Under the pieces are notes generated by a model. It saw nothing but the letters and a program-made list of their open reading frames with translations. It made no database searches and had not been told where the DNA came from. A stretch of 36,417 nt of DNA from a bacterium. Its GTDB lineage: Bacteria; Armatimonadota; Chthonomonadetes; Chthonomonadales; JAMCWF01. How positions within the stretch are numbered: the first letter of the stretch is position 1; each line of letters opens with the position of its first letter. This document shows, in pieces, positions 8,959-17,229 of the stretch. The position numbers and the translations under genes were made by a program. The stretch covers positions 1 through 36,417 of the forward strand of contig JAKBZR010000028.1 in assembly GCA_021842405.1 (NCBI GenBank), given 5' to 3'.

Positions 8959-10443
8959 TTGAACGGAGCATCACATATCGCGTCCAGTTTGAGTGCAATA
9001 CTGCCCATATTGATCCTGATGGGTACCGCTTGCGTTGCGCTGATGGGCGATGTATTCATCTGGAAGCGGCAGCGAGCATTGACCGGAATTGTGGCGCTGA
9101 TCGGCTCGGTCTGGGCGCTGGTGGTTAATCTTCAGCAGATTTTGGGCTATGGCAGTTCGGAACCATTCAGCGGGTCTCTGGTCTATGACTCGCTCAGCCA
9201 AACAACCAGCCTGGTGCTCCTGATCGCAACCGTGCTTTCGGTATTGCTGGCGATTACCTATCTGCGCAACCGCGGGCTTGAGTTGGGCGAGTACCACGTG
9301 CTACTGCTTTTTTCGGCATCCGGTGCCATGCTGATGGGCGCTGCCAACGATTTGATTATGCTCTTCATTGGGATTGAGGTGCTTTCGGTGGCGCTCTACG
9401 TGCTGGCCGGCATTGCGCGAACCGAAGAGCGCAGCGAGGAGGCGGCCATCAAGTACTTCCTGCTGGGTGCTTTCGCCTCCGGATTTCTACTTTACGGGAT
9501 CGCGCTCGTCTACGGTGCGACCGGCACCACCAACCTCCAACAAATCAATCACCTGTTCAGCGCTAAGGCATCCATCACCCCAATCTTGGTAGCCGGCATC
9601 GGGCTGTTAATCGTAGGGCTTGGCTTCAAGGCGGCGCTGGTTCCATTTCATCAGTGGACGCCCGACGTTTACGAAGGTGCGCCGACCTCGGTCACCGCAT
9701 TTATGGCGGCCGCCGCAAAAGTGGGCGCCTTCGCCGCCTTTTTGCGAATCATGAACGCCTTCATGCCGGTACAACCGGCCTGGATCACCGCGATTCAGGT
9801 GCTGGCGATTTTAACCATGGTCTTTGGCAATTTGCTGGCGGTGGTTCAAGATAACGTGAAGAGGATGCTGGCCTACTCCAGCATCGCACACGCCGGTTAC
9901 GTGCTGGTGGCGGTCGCCTCCACTGGGATGATCTACCGGCACGCGGTGCTCTACCTTTCTCAGGGCGATCGCGCCGCCATGTTTTACCTGCTCGCCTACG
10001 TCTTTATGACGGTCGGCGCGTTCGGCGTGCTGGTGCTGTTATCGCGGAGCGGCAAAGATTACCAAACGATGAACGATCTGAAGGGCTTGGCCCGCACACA
10101 TCCGTTCGCCGCCTACACGATGATGTTCTTCATGCTTTCTCTGGGCGGAATCCCGCCCACGATGGGCTTTCTGGGCAAATGGTTGATCTTTAACGCCGCC
10201 ATTTCCGCCCACCAGGTCACGCTGGCCATCGTGATGGCACTGGCAAGCGTGGTGGGCATCTATTACTACCTGCGGGTGGTCTGGATGATGTGCTTCCAGG
10301 AGCCGGAGGGTGCACCGGCTACCGAGCATCCAGTTAACGATTGGGCAGCGCGATGGTCGGTGATCGTGTCACTGGCCGGAACGCTGATGTTTGGGGTGCT
10401 GCCGGCGCTGTTAAGCCCGATCATGACGGGGCTTTACCATTGA
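8959..10443 (+). CDS. nuoN: NADH-quinone oxidoreductase subunit N
   Basis: NuoN is the antiporter-like proton channel of complex I nearest the quinone end. The 494-residue protein has E140 in LFIGIEVLSVALYVLAG and K224 in GLGFKAALVPFHQWTPDVYE. The pattern GAPTSVTAFMAAAAKVGAFA and QDNVKRMLAYSSIAHAGYVL follow. About fourteen membrane helices are visible and the length is normal. I place the start at the TTG at 8959 because AAAGGAG (8946-8952) sits 6 bases upstream and the residues before it belong to the overlapping HEPN gene. Larger in-frame extensions from 8908 have no ribosome binding site. It is the last nuo gene here. Confidence 0.97.
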   Translation: MNGASHIASSLSAILPILILMGTACVALMGDVFIWKRQRALTGIVALIGSVWALVVNLQQILGYGSSEPFSGSLVYDSLSQTTSLVLLIATVLSVLLAITYLRNRGLELGEYHVLLLFSASGAMLMGAANDLIMLFIGIEVLSVALYVLAGIARTEERSEEAAIKYFLLGAFASGFLLYGIALVYGATGTTNLQQINHLFSAKASITPILVAGIGLLIVGLGFKAALVPFHQWTPDVYEGAPTSVTAFMAAAAKVGAFAAFLRIMNAFMPVQPAWITAIQVLAILTMVFGNLLAVVQDNVKRMLAYSSIAHAGYVLVAVASTGMIYRHAVLYLSQGDRAAMFYLLAYVFMTVGAFGVLVLLSRSGKDYQTMNDLKGLARTHPFAAYTMMFFMLSLGGIPPTMGFLGKWLIFNAAISAHQVTLAIVMALASVVGIYYYLRVVWMMCFQEPEGAPATEHPVNDWAARWSVIVSLAGTLMFGVLPALLSPIMTGLYH

Positions 10444-10529
10444 AAAATTTCAATCCTCCCCCCTCTCATTCACCGCGAATGCGCTTTTCCGCTGCACTCT
10501 TCTTGATTCAGGTAAGGACGATTTAAAAT

Positions 10530-11426
10530 ATGGTAACCGTAAAATCCCCTTATGAGATGCTGACCACTACTGCCGGGCGGTGGTGGCGGGGCAACCTCCA
10601 TACTCACACCACCGAGAGCGATGGGGTATTTACTCCGGAAGAGGTGGTGGCCGATTACGAGCGTCGCGGATATGATTTCCTGGCCATCACCGAGCATGAT
10701 CGGCTCTCGATCCGCCTATCTCAGCTTCAGACCGGCACGAAAATGACGCTGCTGCCCGGATGTGAGGTGGGCGGCGGCCCCCACATTCTAGCCATCGGCA
10801 TAAGCGGCGAAGTGAAGCCATCATCCGATAGGCAGGGAGTCATCCAGGCGATCAACCAACAGGGCGGGATTGCGATTCTCAACCATCCGAATTGGGGCCG
10901 ACATTTCTGCCACTGGGAACAGAGCGTACTGGAATCGCTGCAAGACTATGTGGGCATCGAGATTTACAACGGCGTGGTGGAGGCGGAGCCGGGCAACCCT
11001 CGCGCGACGGACCGCTGGGATAGGCTGCTTTCGGTTGGAAAGCAAGTTTGGGGATTTGCGCATGACGACCTGCATTTTCCGGGCGGGGCCGAGCTTGGGT
11101 GGATTATGGTATATGCCCCGGCGCACCATTCTGGAGGCGAAGTGGATCGGACGAAGCAAAGCGCCCTGTTGGAATCCATTCGCAGCGGCTGCTTCTACGC
11201 CTCAACCGGGGTCGTAATTAATCAAATTACATCATCCCAAGGTAAAATGATCGTTGAGACAGAAAACGCCCAGGTGATCCGGTTTGTGGGCGAGCATGGC
11301 CGCCTCATCGCACGGGTTGCCGGCCCATCTGCGGAGTGCCAATTGCCGGAGGCGGGCTATCTGCGCGCCGAGTGCTACGGCTCCGGGGATGCCATGGCCT
11401 GGACTCAGCCGCTGTTTTGCGGATGA
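10530..11426 (+). CDS. PHP-domain metal-dependent phosphoesterase
   Basis: The 298-residue protein carries a PHP domain of the CehA/McbA-like group, which hydrolyses phosphoesters with a multinuclear metal site. The metal ligands are visible in order: H24 and H26 in NLHTHTTESDG with D31, E55-H56-D57 in AITEHD, E79 in GCEVGGG, H119 in ILNHPNW, and H178 with D180 and H182 in FAHDDLH. The C-terminal 60-70 residues are likely a small beta domain, as in relatives. The ATG at 10530 is preceded by AAGGA at 10514-10518. No signal peptide is visible, so it is cytoplasmic. It follows nuoN by 86 bases and may be read through from the nuo operon. The substrate is unknown. Confidence 0.85.
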   Translation: MVTVKSPYEMLTTTAGRWWRGNLHTHTTESDGVFTPEEVVADYERRGYDFLAITEHDRLSIRLSQLQTGTKMTLLPGCEVGGGPHILAIGISGEVKPSSDRQGVIQAINQQGGIAILNHPNWGRHFCHWEQSVLESLQDYVGIEIYNGVVEAEPGNPRATDRWDRLLSVGKQVWGFAHDDLHFPGGAELGWIMVYAPAHHSGGEVDRTKQSALLESIRSGCFYASTGVVINQITSSQGKMIVETENAQVIRFVGEHGRLIARVAGPSAECQLPEAGYLRAECYGSGDAMAWTQPLFCG

Positions 11427-11591
11427 GCGCCTAATATTCAAGGATACGTATTCATTCGTACATGAAGGGCGGATATCGTAGAGGGCAATTTTTAAACCGA
11501 ACCAGCATGGAACTGAGACTATCCTGTTTCAATAAAGAGGCGGGATGACTTCTTAACATTTTTCAAGATCAGTCGAAGGTTTATTATTTTG
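11427..11591. other. Gap before the second TIGR04255 cassette
   Basis: This is 165 bases without a gene, visibly more A+T-rich than the PHP gene before it. I see no convincing -35/-10 pair and no hairpin followed by a T-run. A weak ribosome binding site, GAAGG at 11575-11579, serves the ATG at 11592. The composition change from here to 13281 suggests a transferred block. Confidence 0.35.
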
Positions 11592-12341
11592 ATGAGCAAA
11601 AAATACAGAAATCCACCGATTGTTGAGGCTCTGTGTGAGTTTCGCTTTAATCCAAGCGATGAATGGGATCTCACTGTCCCTGGTTTGGTATATGAAAAGA
11701 TTCGAGATAATTTTCCTAAAAGGCGCCAAGCTAAGGCATATGAACTCAATACTGTGATTGGCCCAGAGGGTGTCGAGCAAAGAACTGTAACCACTGATCG
11801 AATGCAATTTTTACATGAGGATGAAAAAGCTCTCATTCAGGTAGATCGGCATTTGCTGGCTGTCAACCGCTTGAAACCATATTCTGGATGGGATGAATTT
11901 TTACCTCTAATTCGACAGGGTTCCAGTGCATACATTGAGGAAGCGAAACCAAAGGGTATTCAGCGCATAGGTTTACGATACATCAATCGCATTGAGATTC
12001 CAGGCCAAGACGTAAGACTAGAAGATTATTTAGAGTTTCGTCCTTTTGTAGGATCAGGATTATCCCAAGGGCATAAATCATTTATAGTCGGTATTCAAAT
12101 CCCTTATGAGAGTTCGAAGGATACCCTTCGTCTTCAGCTTGCTAACGTTGCAACTGGTACTCATGCTGCGAGTATAGCGATGATACTTGATCTGGATTAC
12201 TCTCTTGCTCAACCCGACAGCGTGTCGTTGGACAACGTTTTTGAATGGATGGAGGTTGCGCATAATCATGTTGAAGAAGCATTCGAAGCATGTATTTCAG
12301 AACGACTTCGGCAACTGTTTGAAGAGGCGGTGGAAGAATGA
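11592..12341 (+). CDS. TIGR04255 family protein, copy 2
   Basis: The second member of TIGR04255 in the window has 249 residues, the same length as copy 1. Shared landmarks are the N-terminal KYRNPPIVEALCEFRFNPSD (copy 1 KNPPIEEAIVEFHF), VNRLKPYSGWDEFLPLI (copy 1 VNVLRPYDGWEQF) and GIQRIGLRYINRIEIPGQD (copy 1 GVKRVGVRYLNKI). An acidic amphipathic C-terminus is also shared. Overall identity looks low, so this is not a recent tandem duplication. No catalytic motif is recognisable. The stop overlaps the next gene's start (ATGA at 12338-12341). Together with the third gene this makes a tight tricistron of the same layout as the cassette at 4186-5733. Function is unknown. Confidence 0.85.
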   Translation: MSKKYRNPPIVEALCEFRFNPSDEWDLTVPGLVYEKIRDNFPKRRQAKAYELNTVIGPEGVEQRTVTTDRMQFLHEDEKALIQVDRHLLAVNRLKPYSGWDEFLPLIRQGSSAYIEEAKPKGIQRIGLRYINRIEIPGQDVRLEDYLEFRPFVGSGLSQGHKSFIVGIQIPYESSKDTLRLQLANVATGTHAASIAMILDLDYSLAQPDSVSLDNVFEWMEVAHNHVEEAFEACISERLRQLFEEAVEE

Positions 12342-12904
12342 ATGAAGTAGCAATCTTAGAGTCAAGTATCGGGTCACCTGTCTTCCATCCTACTCCATTT
12401 TCATTTCTTCCTATGAGCGAGTGGCAAGGGGAAATGGGTATAGCCGACGAAAGCCCCAATGCTAGACCAACCTATATGTCAATTATCGATTCACGAACTA
12501 GAACAACCGTTTCCAAACTGCTAGAGGATTTCAATAACCGGCAGGAAACAGGAGCTTCTACAGTCCGTGATTTTGAACATCGGATCTGCTTGGTAGCATC
12601 TCTTTACACGTTCAGGCGTTCGGAAGAGGTCCTCTCTTTTTTGAATGACTGCCCTTTTCTTGTCCAACTGCTGATAGAAGCTCGTAATGCGATTGCGAGA
12701 TGCTTCGGGGAATTTCAAAAAGTGGCACTTGAAGTCGTTACTGATCCTGAAGCAGAAAACGACCGTGAGCTATTTGCCTTTATTCAAACAAATCTTGAAC
12801 CGAATGATGCTTTGGATAAATTGGACCGTCTTGATCAAGAGTGGTGGCTTGCTGAGTCTGATCGAGCTAAAAGTAAGCTCTGTATTCATGTGGAGTTCGA
12901 ATGA
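12338..12904 (+). CDS. Two-part partner protein of the TIGR04255/HEPN cassette
   Basis: The 188-residue protein is soluble, with no signal peptide. Residues 1-95 resemble nothing I know. Residues about 97-188 (FLNDCPFLVQLLIEARNAIA, then VALEVVTDPEAENDRELFAF and DQEWWLAESDRAKSKLCIHV) resemble, from memory, a small protein family often found directly upstream of HEPN genes like the one that follows here. That would make this half the HEPN-specific partner, probably an antitoxin. The start overlaps the TIGR04255 stop, and the stop overlaps the HEPN start (ATGA at 12901-12904). The layout parallels the chimeric protein at 4925. The function is inferred from position only. Confidence 0.65.
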   Translation: MNEVAILESSIGSPVFHPTPFSFLPMSEWQGEMGIADESPNARPTYMSIIDSRTRTTVSKLLEDFNNRQETGASTVRDFEHRICLVASLYTFRRSEEVLSFLNDCPFLVQLLIEARNAIARCFGEFQKVALEVVTDPEAENDRELFAFIQTNLEPNDALDKLDRLDQEWWLAESDRAKSKLCIHVEFE

Positions 12905-13281
12905 GTTTCGATTGGGCAGATTATCTTAGTCTGGCACAAGAGCTGTCAGGGAACATGGTTAGTCAGGCTAGTCAGGAAGCTAAATTACGTTCTGCTATTA
13001 GTCGCGCCTATTATGCTGCTTTCTGTAAAGCTCGAAACCATCTTAGAGATAAAGAAGGGTATCTGGTCACGCAAGAGGTGGAAGTTCATCAGGATATCCG
13101 TAACGAGTTCAAGCGTAGCGATGATAAAGAACACAGACAAATTGGTCAGCATCTTGATCGCTTAAGGAGGGACAGGAATAAAGTTGACTATGATGACAAT
13201 GTTGCGAGTTTAGACAAGATGACTAAACAAGATTTGGGATTAGCCGAAAAGATCTTTATTCTATTGTCACGCATATCTTGA
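12901..13281 (+). CDS. HEPN-domain protein, likely effector of the second cassette
   Basis: The 126-residue all-helical protein is recognisable as HEPN by AISRAYYAAFCKARNHLRDK in the first half and LDRLRRDRNKVDYDD in the second. HEPN RNases use an R-x4-6-H motif, often R-N-x3-H. Here the corresponding stretch is R92-N93-K-V-D-Y97, with Tyr where the catalytic His would be. Nuclease activity is therefore uncertain and another role, such as binding, is possible. This R-N-x-x-D-Y form seems usual in its subfamily. The gene overlaps the upstream partner by 4 bases and ends the cassette. Its composition (45% G+C over 12961-13020) is lower than that of the flagellar and nuo genes. A convergent methyltransferase gene lies 10 bases downstream. 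Confidence 0.82.
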   Translation: MSFDWADYLSLAQELSGNMVSQASQEAKLRSAISRAYYAAFCKARNHLRDKEGYLVTQEVEVHQDIRNEFKRSDDKEHRQIGQHLDRLRRDRNKVDYDDNVASLDKMTKQDLGLAEKIFILLSRIS

Positions 13282-13291
13282 TGAGGACTGA

Positions 13292-13861
13292 TCACAGCAG
13301 CCAAGGTATCAGCATTCGTGTGCTTTGCCGATAAGTAAGGTACTCGCTGCCAAATTCGTCGGTCAGCAACTTTTCCTCCGCACTGATCTTCCAACGAAAC
13401 GCATACACGACACCCATCAATATAAATAGTTGCAAAAGGTCGCCATAGACAAAAAAGGTTCCCACCAGGCCCATCAAAATACCGGTGTAGATCGGGTGTC
13501 TGACCAACCGGTAGGGGCCGGCATCAACGACCCGGTGCCCCTCCCGTAATACGGCCACCCCGCTCCACAAGTTACCCAAATGGGAGCGCGCCCAGATCGC
13601 GAACGCCAGCCCCAGCAGCTCCAACGCCAGGCCGGCACCCATCACCGCATCGTTGTGAGGCCATAAAGATGATGACATCAATCGGCCGTAATGGTTGGGC
13701 GCGATGAAAATGGCTGCGATAAGGATCAACCACCATCGGGGTCCAAATCCCCATTGTCCTTTAACCACAACTTGACGCTGGCGGGTGGTGATCCATCCCC
13801 AAATGAGCCATAACACCCAGAAAATGACCCATAGCCAATTCGATAGCTGAACCAGTTTCAT
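13292..13861 (-). CDS. Isoprenylcysteine carboxyl methyltransferase-like membrane protein
   Basis: The 189-residue integral membrane protein has about five hydrophobic segments and the ICMT/PEMT-type signature. AGPYRLVRHPIYTG marks the SAM-binding region, and the C-terminal block EEKLLTDEFGSEYLTYRQST is typical of bacterial relatives. Such proteins transfer methyl groups from S-adenosylmethionine to lipid-embedded or unidentified substrates. Bacteria generally lack prenylated CaaX proteins, so the substrate is unknown. The ATG at 13861 has GGAG only a base upstream, too close for a normal ribosome binding site. No better in-frame start exists, because a stop lies shortly upstream. It is downstream of the histidine kinase on the same strand, 86 bases away. 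Confidence 0.85.
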   Translation of the reverse strand: MKLVQLSNWLWVIFWVLWLIWGWITTRQRQVVVKGQWGFGPRWWLILIAAIFIAPNHYGRLMSSSLWPHNDAVMGAGLALELLGLAFAIWARSHLGNLWSGVAVLREGHRVVDAGPYRLVRHPIYTGILMGLVGTFFVYGDLLQLFILMGVVYAFRWKISAEEKLLTDEFGSEYLTYRQSTRMLIPWLL

Positions 13862-13947
13862 CTCCAGTCGTAATGGACGTTATTCACTTGCGCTCTCAAT
13901 CGGCTTCGTAAACTTGATTTTATGAGGTGGGCTGGTCGCCGTTTCGA

Positions 13948-16900
13948 TCAGGCGAGGTGCAGCATTAAGGTGAATTCGCTACCCTGTCCCACCCGGCTTT
14001 CCACCTCGATTCGACCGCCCATCTCGGTGACGACGGTGTTGACGATGGCCAGTCCGAGTCCGGTTCCCTTGCCGGTCTCTTTGGTGGTAAAGAAGGGGTC
14101 GAAGATTCGTCGTCTAGTGGCCGGTGTCATACCGACTCCGGTATCGCGGACGCTTATCGCTACGCAAGGCTCCGATTTTGAAACGAGTTCCGGCTTGGTG
14201 GTGTCTAAAGTGCGATGGATGATCAGCGTTGATACCAGAATGGAGCCGCCGTCAGGTATGGCGTCGCGCGCGTTCATCAGCAGGTTCAAAATGGCCTGCT
14301 GCATTTTGCTGGCATCACCTCGAATGTTGATCGGATCTCCCCATAACTGAGTGAGTATCGTCACGCCGTTACCGTCGGTCATCGTCTTCATCAGAGCGAT
14401 CGTGTCGCGAATCACCGGATTAACGTCCAGTGTGGTGATCGTGCCGGGGCCGCCCCGTGAGAATGCCAGGATACGCTGCACCAACTCCGACGTTTGGCGC
14501 GCCGAACGCTCCACCATTTCAGCGTAATGATACCCGGTCGGGTCGTGTTCCAGCCGCTGCTTGAGTAGAGAAGAAAAGCCGAGGATGCCGGTGAGCAGAT
14601 TGTTGAAGTCGTGGGCGATACCACTGGCCAGCGTATTGACGCACTCCATCTTTTGCACCCGGAACAGATGGGCGCGCAACTGATTTTCAGCCGTGATATC
14701 TCTCGATGAAACTCGGGCGCCGGCGAAACGACCGTCGGCTTGGCGAATCGGTATCCCTCGAATGGCAACCTCGATTCGCTGCCCGGTTGCGGTCACCAAC
14801 TGCGTTTCGCCGGTCAGCGGCGTCTCGCTTTTCTGGAGCTGATTCCACCAGCTTATCGCCCGCTTTTTCAATGAGGGAGCGACCAAATCGGTGTGGCTTT
14901 TACCGATGATTTCTTCGGTTGAATAGCCCAGCCCCTGCGCCTCGGTGCCATTACAGCGGATGATGCGGCCTTCCGTGTCGAGGATATGGTAGAAGTCAGG
15001 CGATTCTTCAAACAGCGTTTGGTACTCTTGCTGAGAACGCTTGAGATTCTCAAACAGCTTGCCGTTTTCGATGGTCAGCGAGGTTTGATGGGCTATCGCG
15101 TCAACCAGCGCAACCTCATCATCCGCCCATTTCCGACAGTGGTCGCACTGATGAATGGCGAGCAGCGCCACCAGTTTTCCATGCGAGAGCACCGGCGCCA
15201 TGATGCTGGATCGCACCGAATAGGGACGATGAAATTGATCGAGGAACGGCTTGGTCCTCGGATCTGATTCGCAGTCACAGATCACAATCGCTTCGCCCCG
15301 TTTTAAGCGTTGATCCATGTCCTCGATGGAGGCGTTAAATTGGTGCAACCCCAAGATGCTGGGCATGCCGGGACGGTTGTGCTCATACAATATGTTGATC
15401 TCACCGGTGCGGCCGGCATCCGCAAAGTAGCAGCGGCTGGCCTTTAAAACGCGGAACAGCTCTTGCAGCGTGATGTGGATGACCTGTTCAAGCGAAATGG
15501 CGCGCCGCATAGCGCTGATGATTCGATTCTGCATCCGCTGGAATCGCATCTGGCGCTGAGATCGCTGGTACATTTTGGCGTTCTGTATGCTGATCCCGAG
15601 CACCCTCCCAATTCCCAGCAACAGTTGAAGGTGCATCCGATCCAGTGGAGCGTATTTCAGAGTGCCGACATCCAAGACCCCGACGACCTGGCCATGCGCG
15701 ATCAATGGAATGGCGGCAAACGATATCAGCTTGCCCTTAACAAAACCACGGTGGGTTTCTTCCGTGCTCACCTCCGAAAAATTGTCGAGCAGTATGGGTT
15801 CACCGGATAAGGCGACTTTTCCGGCGTAACTCTCGCCCACTCTGATTCGCTTCGGCAGCCGTGCCAAAGTGGGCGGCTTTAGCCAGAGGTGGGCTTCCAT
15901 CTCCAGCTCGGTGCGGTCGTCGTTGAGCACGTAGATCGCGAAGCCCTCATATCCGATTGAATTTAAGATCAACGGCCCTACCGACTTCATGGTATGCTTT
16001 AAATTCAGTGAGCTGCTCACCGCAACACCGATGTCGTTCAATACCGCCAGCTCATAGTTTTGTCGGGTGACCAACTCGTTCACACTCGATACTTGATCGC
16101 TGAGCTGTAAATTCGCGAGGCGCATCTCTTCTAGCAGGCGGGCATTTTCAATTGCAGCACCCAACTGATGGGCAAAGCCGGTCATAAAATGAATCACCTG
16201 GGTTGAAACGCGGGGCTCCAGCCGAGACCCGAAAAGCAGCGTGCCGATCGTCTTATCGCTTGCCTTGATCGGCAGACAAGCGAAGGAGCGGATGCCGGAT
16301 TGACTGAGCAAGCGGGCGTAAGAATCGCCCGACAGGTTGGCGTGTTGAACCACCTCCCTTTCCCCACTGTGGAAAACTCTCGCTTCAATGGAGTTGGCCA
16401 CGCCGATCGGCCGCCGAAGGTCGGCCATTCCCTCCGCTGTACCGCAGGCGCCGACCGCCTCCAGCCAATGCTGATCGGGAGATGCCAGCCGGATGACGGC
16501 CAGCGAAAATCCGATTAAATCGAGGGTTCGCTGAATGGCTTGCTGAATTCGCAGCGGCATCTCATCGGGCTGGCTGGTGGAGAGCGTGCCGAGCAGCGAA
16601 ATCGTGGCCGGCTGCAGGCGGAGGAAGCGCTCGGCCGAATCGGTGCTGAGCTCGGCTTTGCCGTTCGTTTCATCGGGCATCTTGGACCGCGTCAATTCAA
16701 AGCGGCAAAAGGGGTCCCCCCGCGCAATGCATCGAGTTTCCGCCGCCAGCACCATCCCGTTATCGCGGCTGTTTGCTAGCCAACAAGCGTTGAGCAAGCC
16801 GGAGAGGAAGCCCCGCATATAATCGCAGCAGGGCTCGTTTTGCCAGTGGCTGTTTCGCACGTAGGCCCAGCCCTCAAAGGAGTTCTCGGCCTCGATGAGC

Positions 16901-17229
16901 GCGGTGCCGTTTTCGCGATCCAGGTGCAGCACCCGGAACTGACCCGCCGCATGCTCAAACTCTTCGACTAAGATCTGCTGAAACAGAGAAGCCGATAATG
17001 AAGAGCGGAATCGCTCCGGCTGAGTGGCGATCAGCCGCGCTGCATCTTTCAAGCCAAGACGGTAAAAAATGGCGCGCGCATCTTCCCCCACCGCGCTGAA
17101 CATCTCCTCCCGCAGCTCATAGATTGAGGTTTCGATCTGAACCCAGAAGGCGCGCGACCCAACCCCCGACGTCAGCTCGGGGGATTGCGCTGGGTTTGAA
17201 ATTATAAAGCGATAGGAATCTTTCTCCAC
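13948..17229 (-). CDS. Large V4R-GAF-GAF-GAF-PAS sensor histidine kinase
   Basis: The 1093-residue cytoplasmic sensor kinase has no membrane segment. Residues about 10-185 look like a V4R (4-vinyl-reductase-type small-molecule) domain, ending in the typical ETRCIARGDPFCRFE. Three GAF-like domains follow at about 200-365, 385-545 and 575-725, then a PAS domain at about 735-860. The phosphoacceptor is His873 in GIAHDFNNLLTGILGFSSLL. The ATPase domain has the N-box NLLMNARDAIPDGG, the G1 box RDTGVGM, the F-box FDPFFTT and the G2 box GKGTGLGLAIV. There is no receiver domain, and no response-regulator gene lies in the window, so the partner is elsewhere. The start is a GTG with only a weak ribosome binding site. 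It faces away from the flagellar operon. Confidence 0.93.
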   Translation of the reverse strand: MEKDSYRFIISNPAQSPELTSGVGSRAFWVQIETSIYELREEMFSAVGEDARAIFYRLGLKDAARLIATQPERFRSSLSASLFQQILVEEFEHAAGQFRVLHLDRENGTALIEAENSFEGWAYVRNSHWQNEPCCDYMRGFLSGLLNACWLANSRDNGMVLAAETRCIARGDPFCRFELTRSKMPDETNGKAELSTDSAERFLRLQPATISLLGTLSTSQPDEMPLRIQQAIQRTLDLIGFSLAVIRLASPDQHWLEAVGACGTAEGMADLRRPIGVANSIEARVFHSGEREVVQHANLSGDSYARLLSQSGIRSFACLPIKASDKTIGTLLFGSRLEPRVSTQVIHFMTGFAHQLGAAIENARLLEEMRLANLQLSDQVSSVNELVTRQNYELAVLNDIGVAVSSSLNLKHTMKSVGPLILNSIGYEGFAIYVLNDDRTELEMEAHLWLKPPTLARLPKRIRVGESYAGKVALSGEPILLDNFSEVSTEETHRGFVKGKLISFAAIPLIAHGQVVGVLDVGTLKYAPLDRMHLQLLLGIGRVLGISIQNAKMYQRSQRQMRFQRMQNRIISAMRRAISLEQVIHITLQELFRVLKASRCYFADAGRTGEINILYEHNRPGMPSILGLHQFNASIEDMDQRLKRGEAIVICDCESDPRTKPFLDQFHRPYSVRSSIMAPVLSHGKLVALLAIHQCDHCRKWADDEVALVDAIAHQTSLTIENGKLFENLKRSQQEYQTLFEESPDFYHILDTEGRIIRCNGTEAQGLGYSTEEIIGKSHTDLVAPSLKKRAISWWNQLQKSETPLTGETQLVTATGQRIEVAIRGIPIRQADGRFAGARVSSRDITAENQLRAHLFRVQKMECVNTLASGIAHDFNNLLTGILGFSSLLKQRLEHDPTGYHYAEMVERSARQTSELVQRILAFSRGGPGTITTLDVNPVIRDTIALMKTMTDGNGVTILTQLWGDPINIRGDASKMQQAILNLLMNARDAIPDGGSILVSTLIIHRTLDTTKPELVSKSEPCVAISVRDTGVGMTPATRRRIFDPFFTTKETGKGTGLGLAIVNTVVTEMGGRIEVESRVGQGSEFTLMLHLA

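Noticed and set aside
10439-10454. Perfect A+T-rich inverted repeat over the nuoN stop (ATTGAAA and TTTCAAT)
   Set aside because: Loop of only two bases, weak pairs and no T-run; unlikely to terminate transcription.
4186-12341. Recent duplication of the TIGR04255 gene
   Set aside because: The two copies share motifs and length but differ over most positions, and their partner genes differ, so separate acquisition is more likely.
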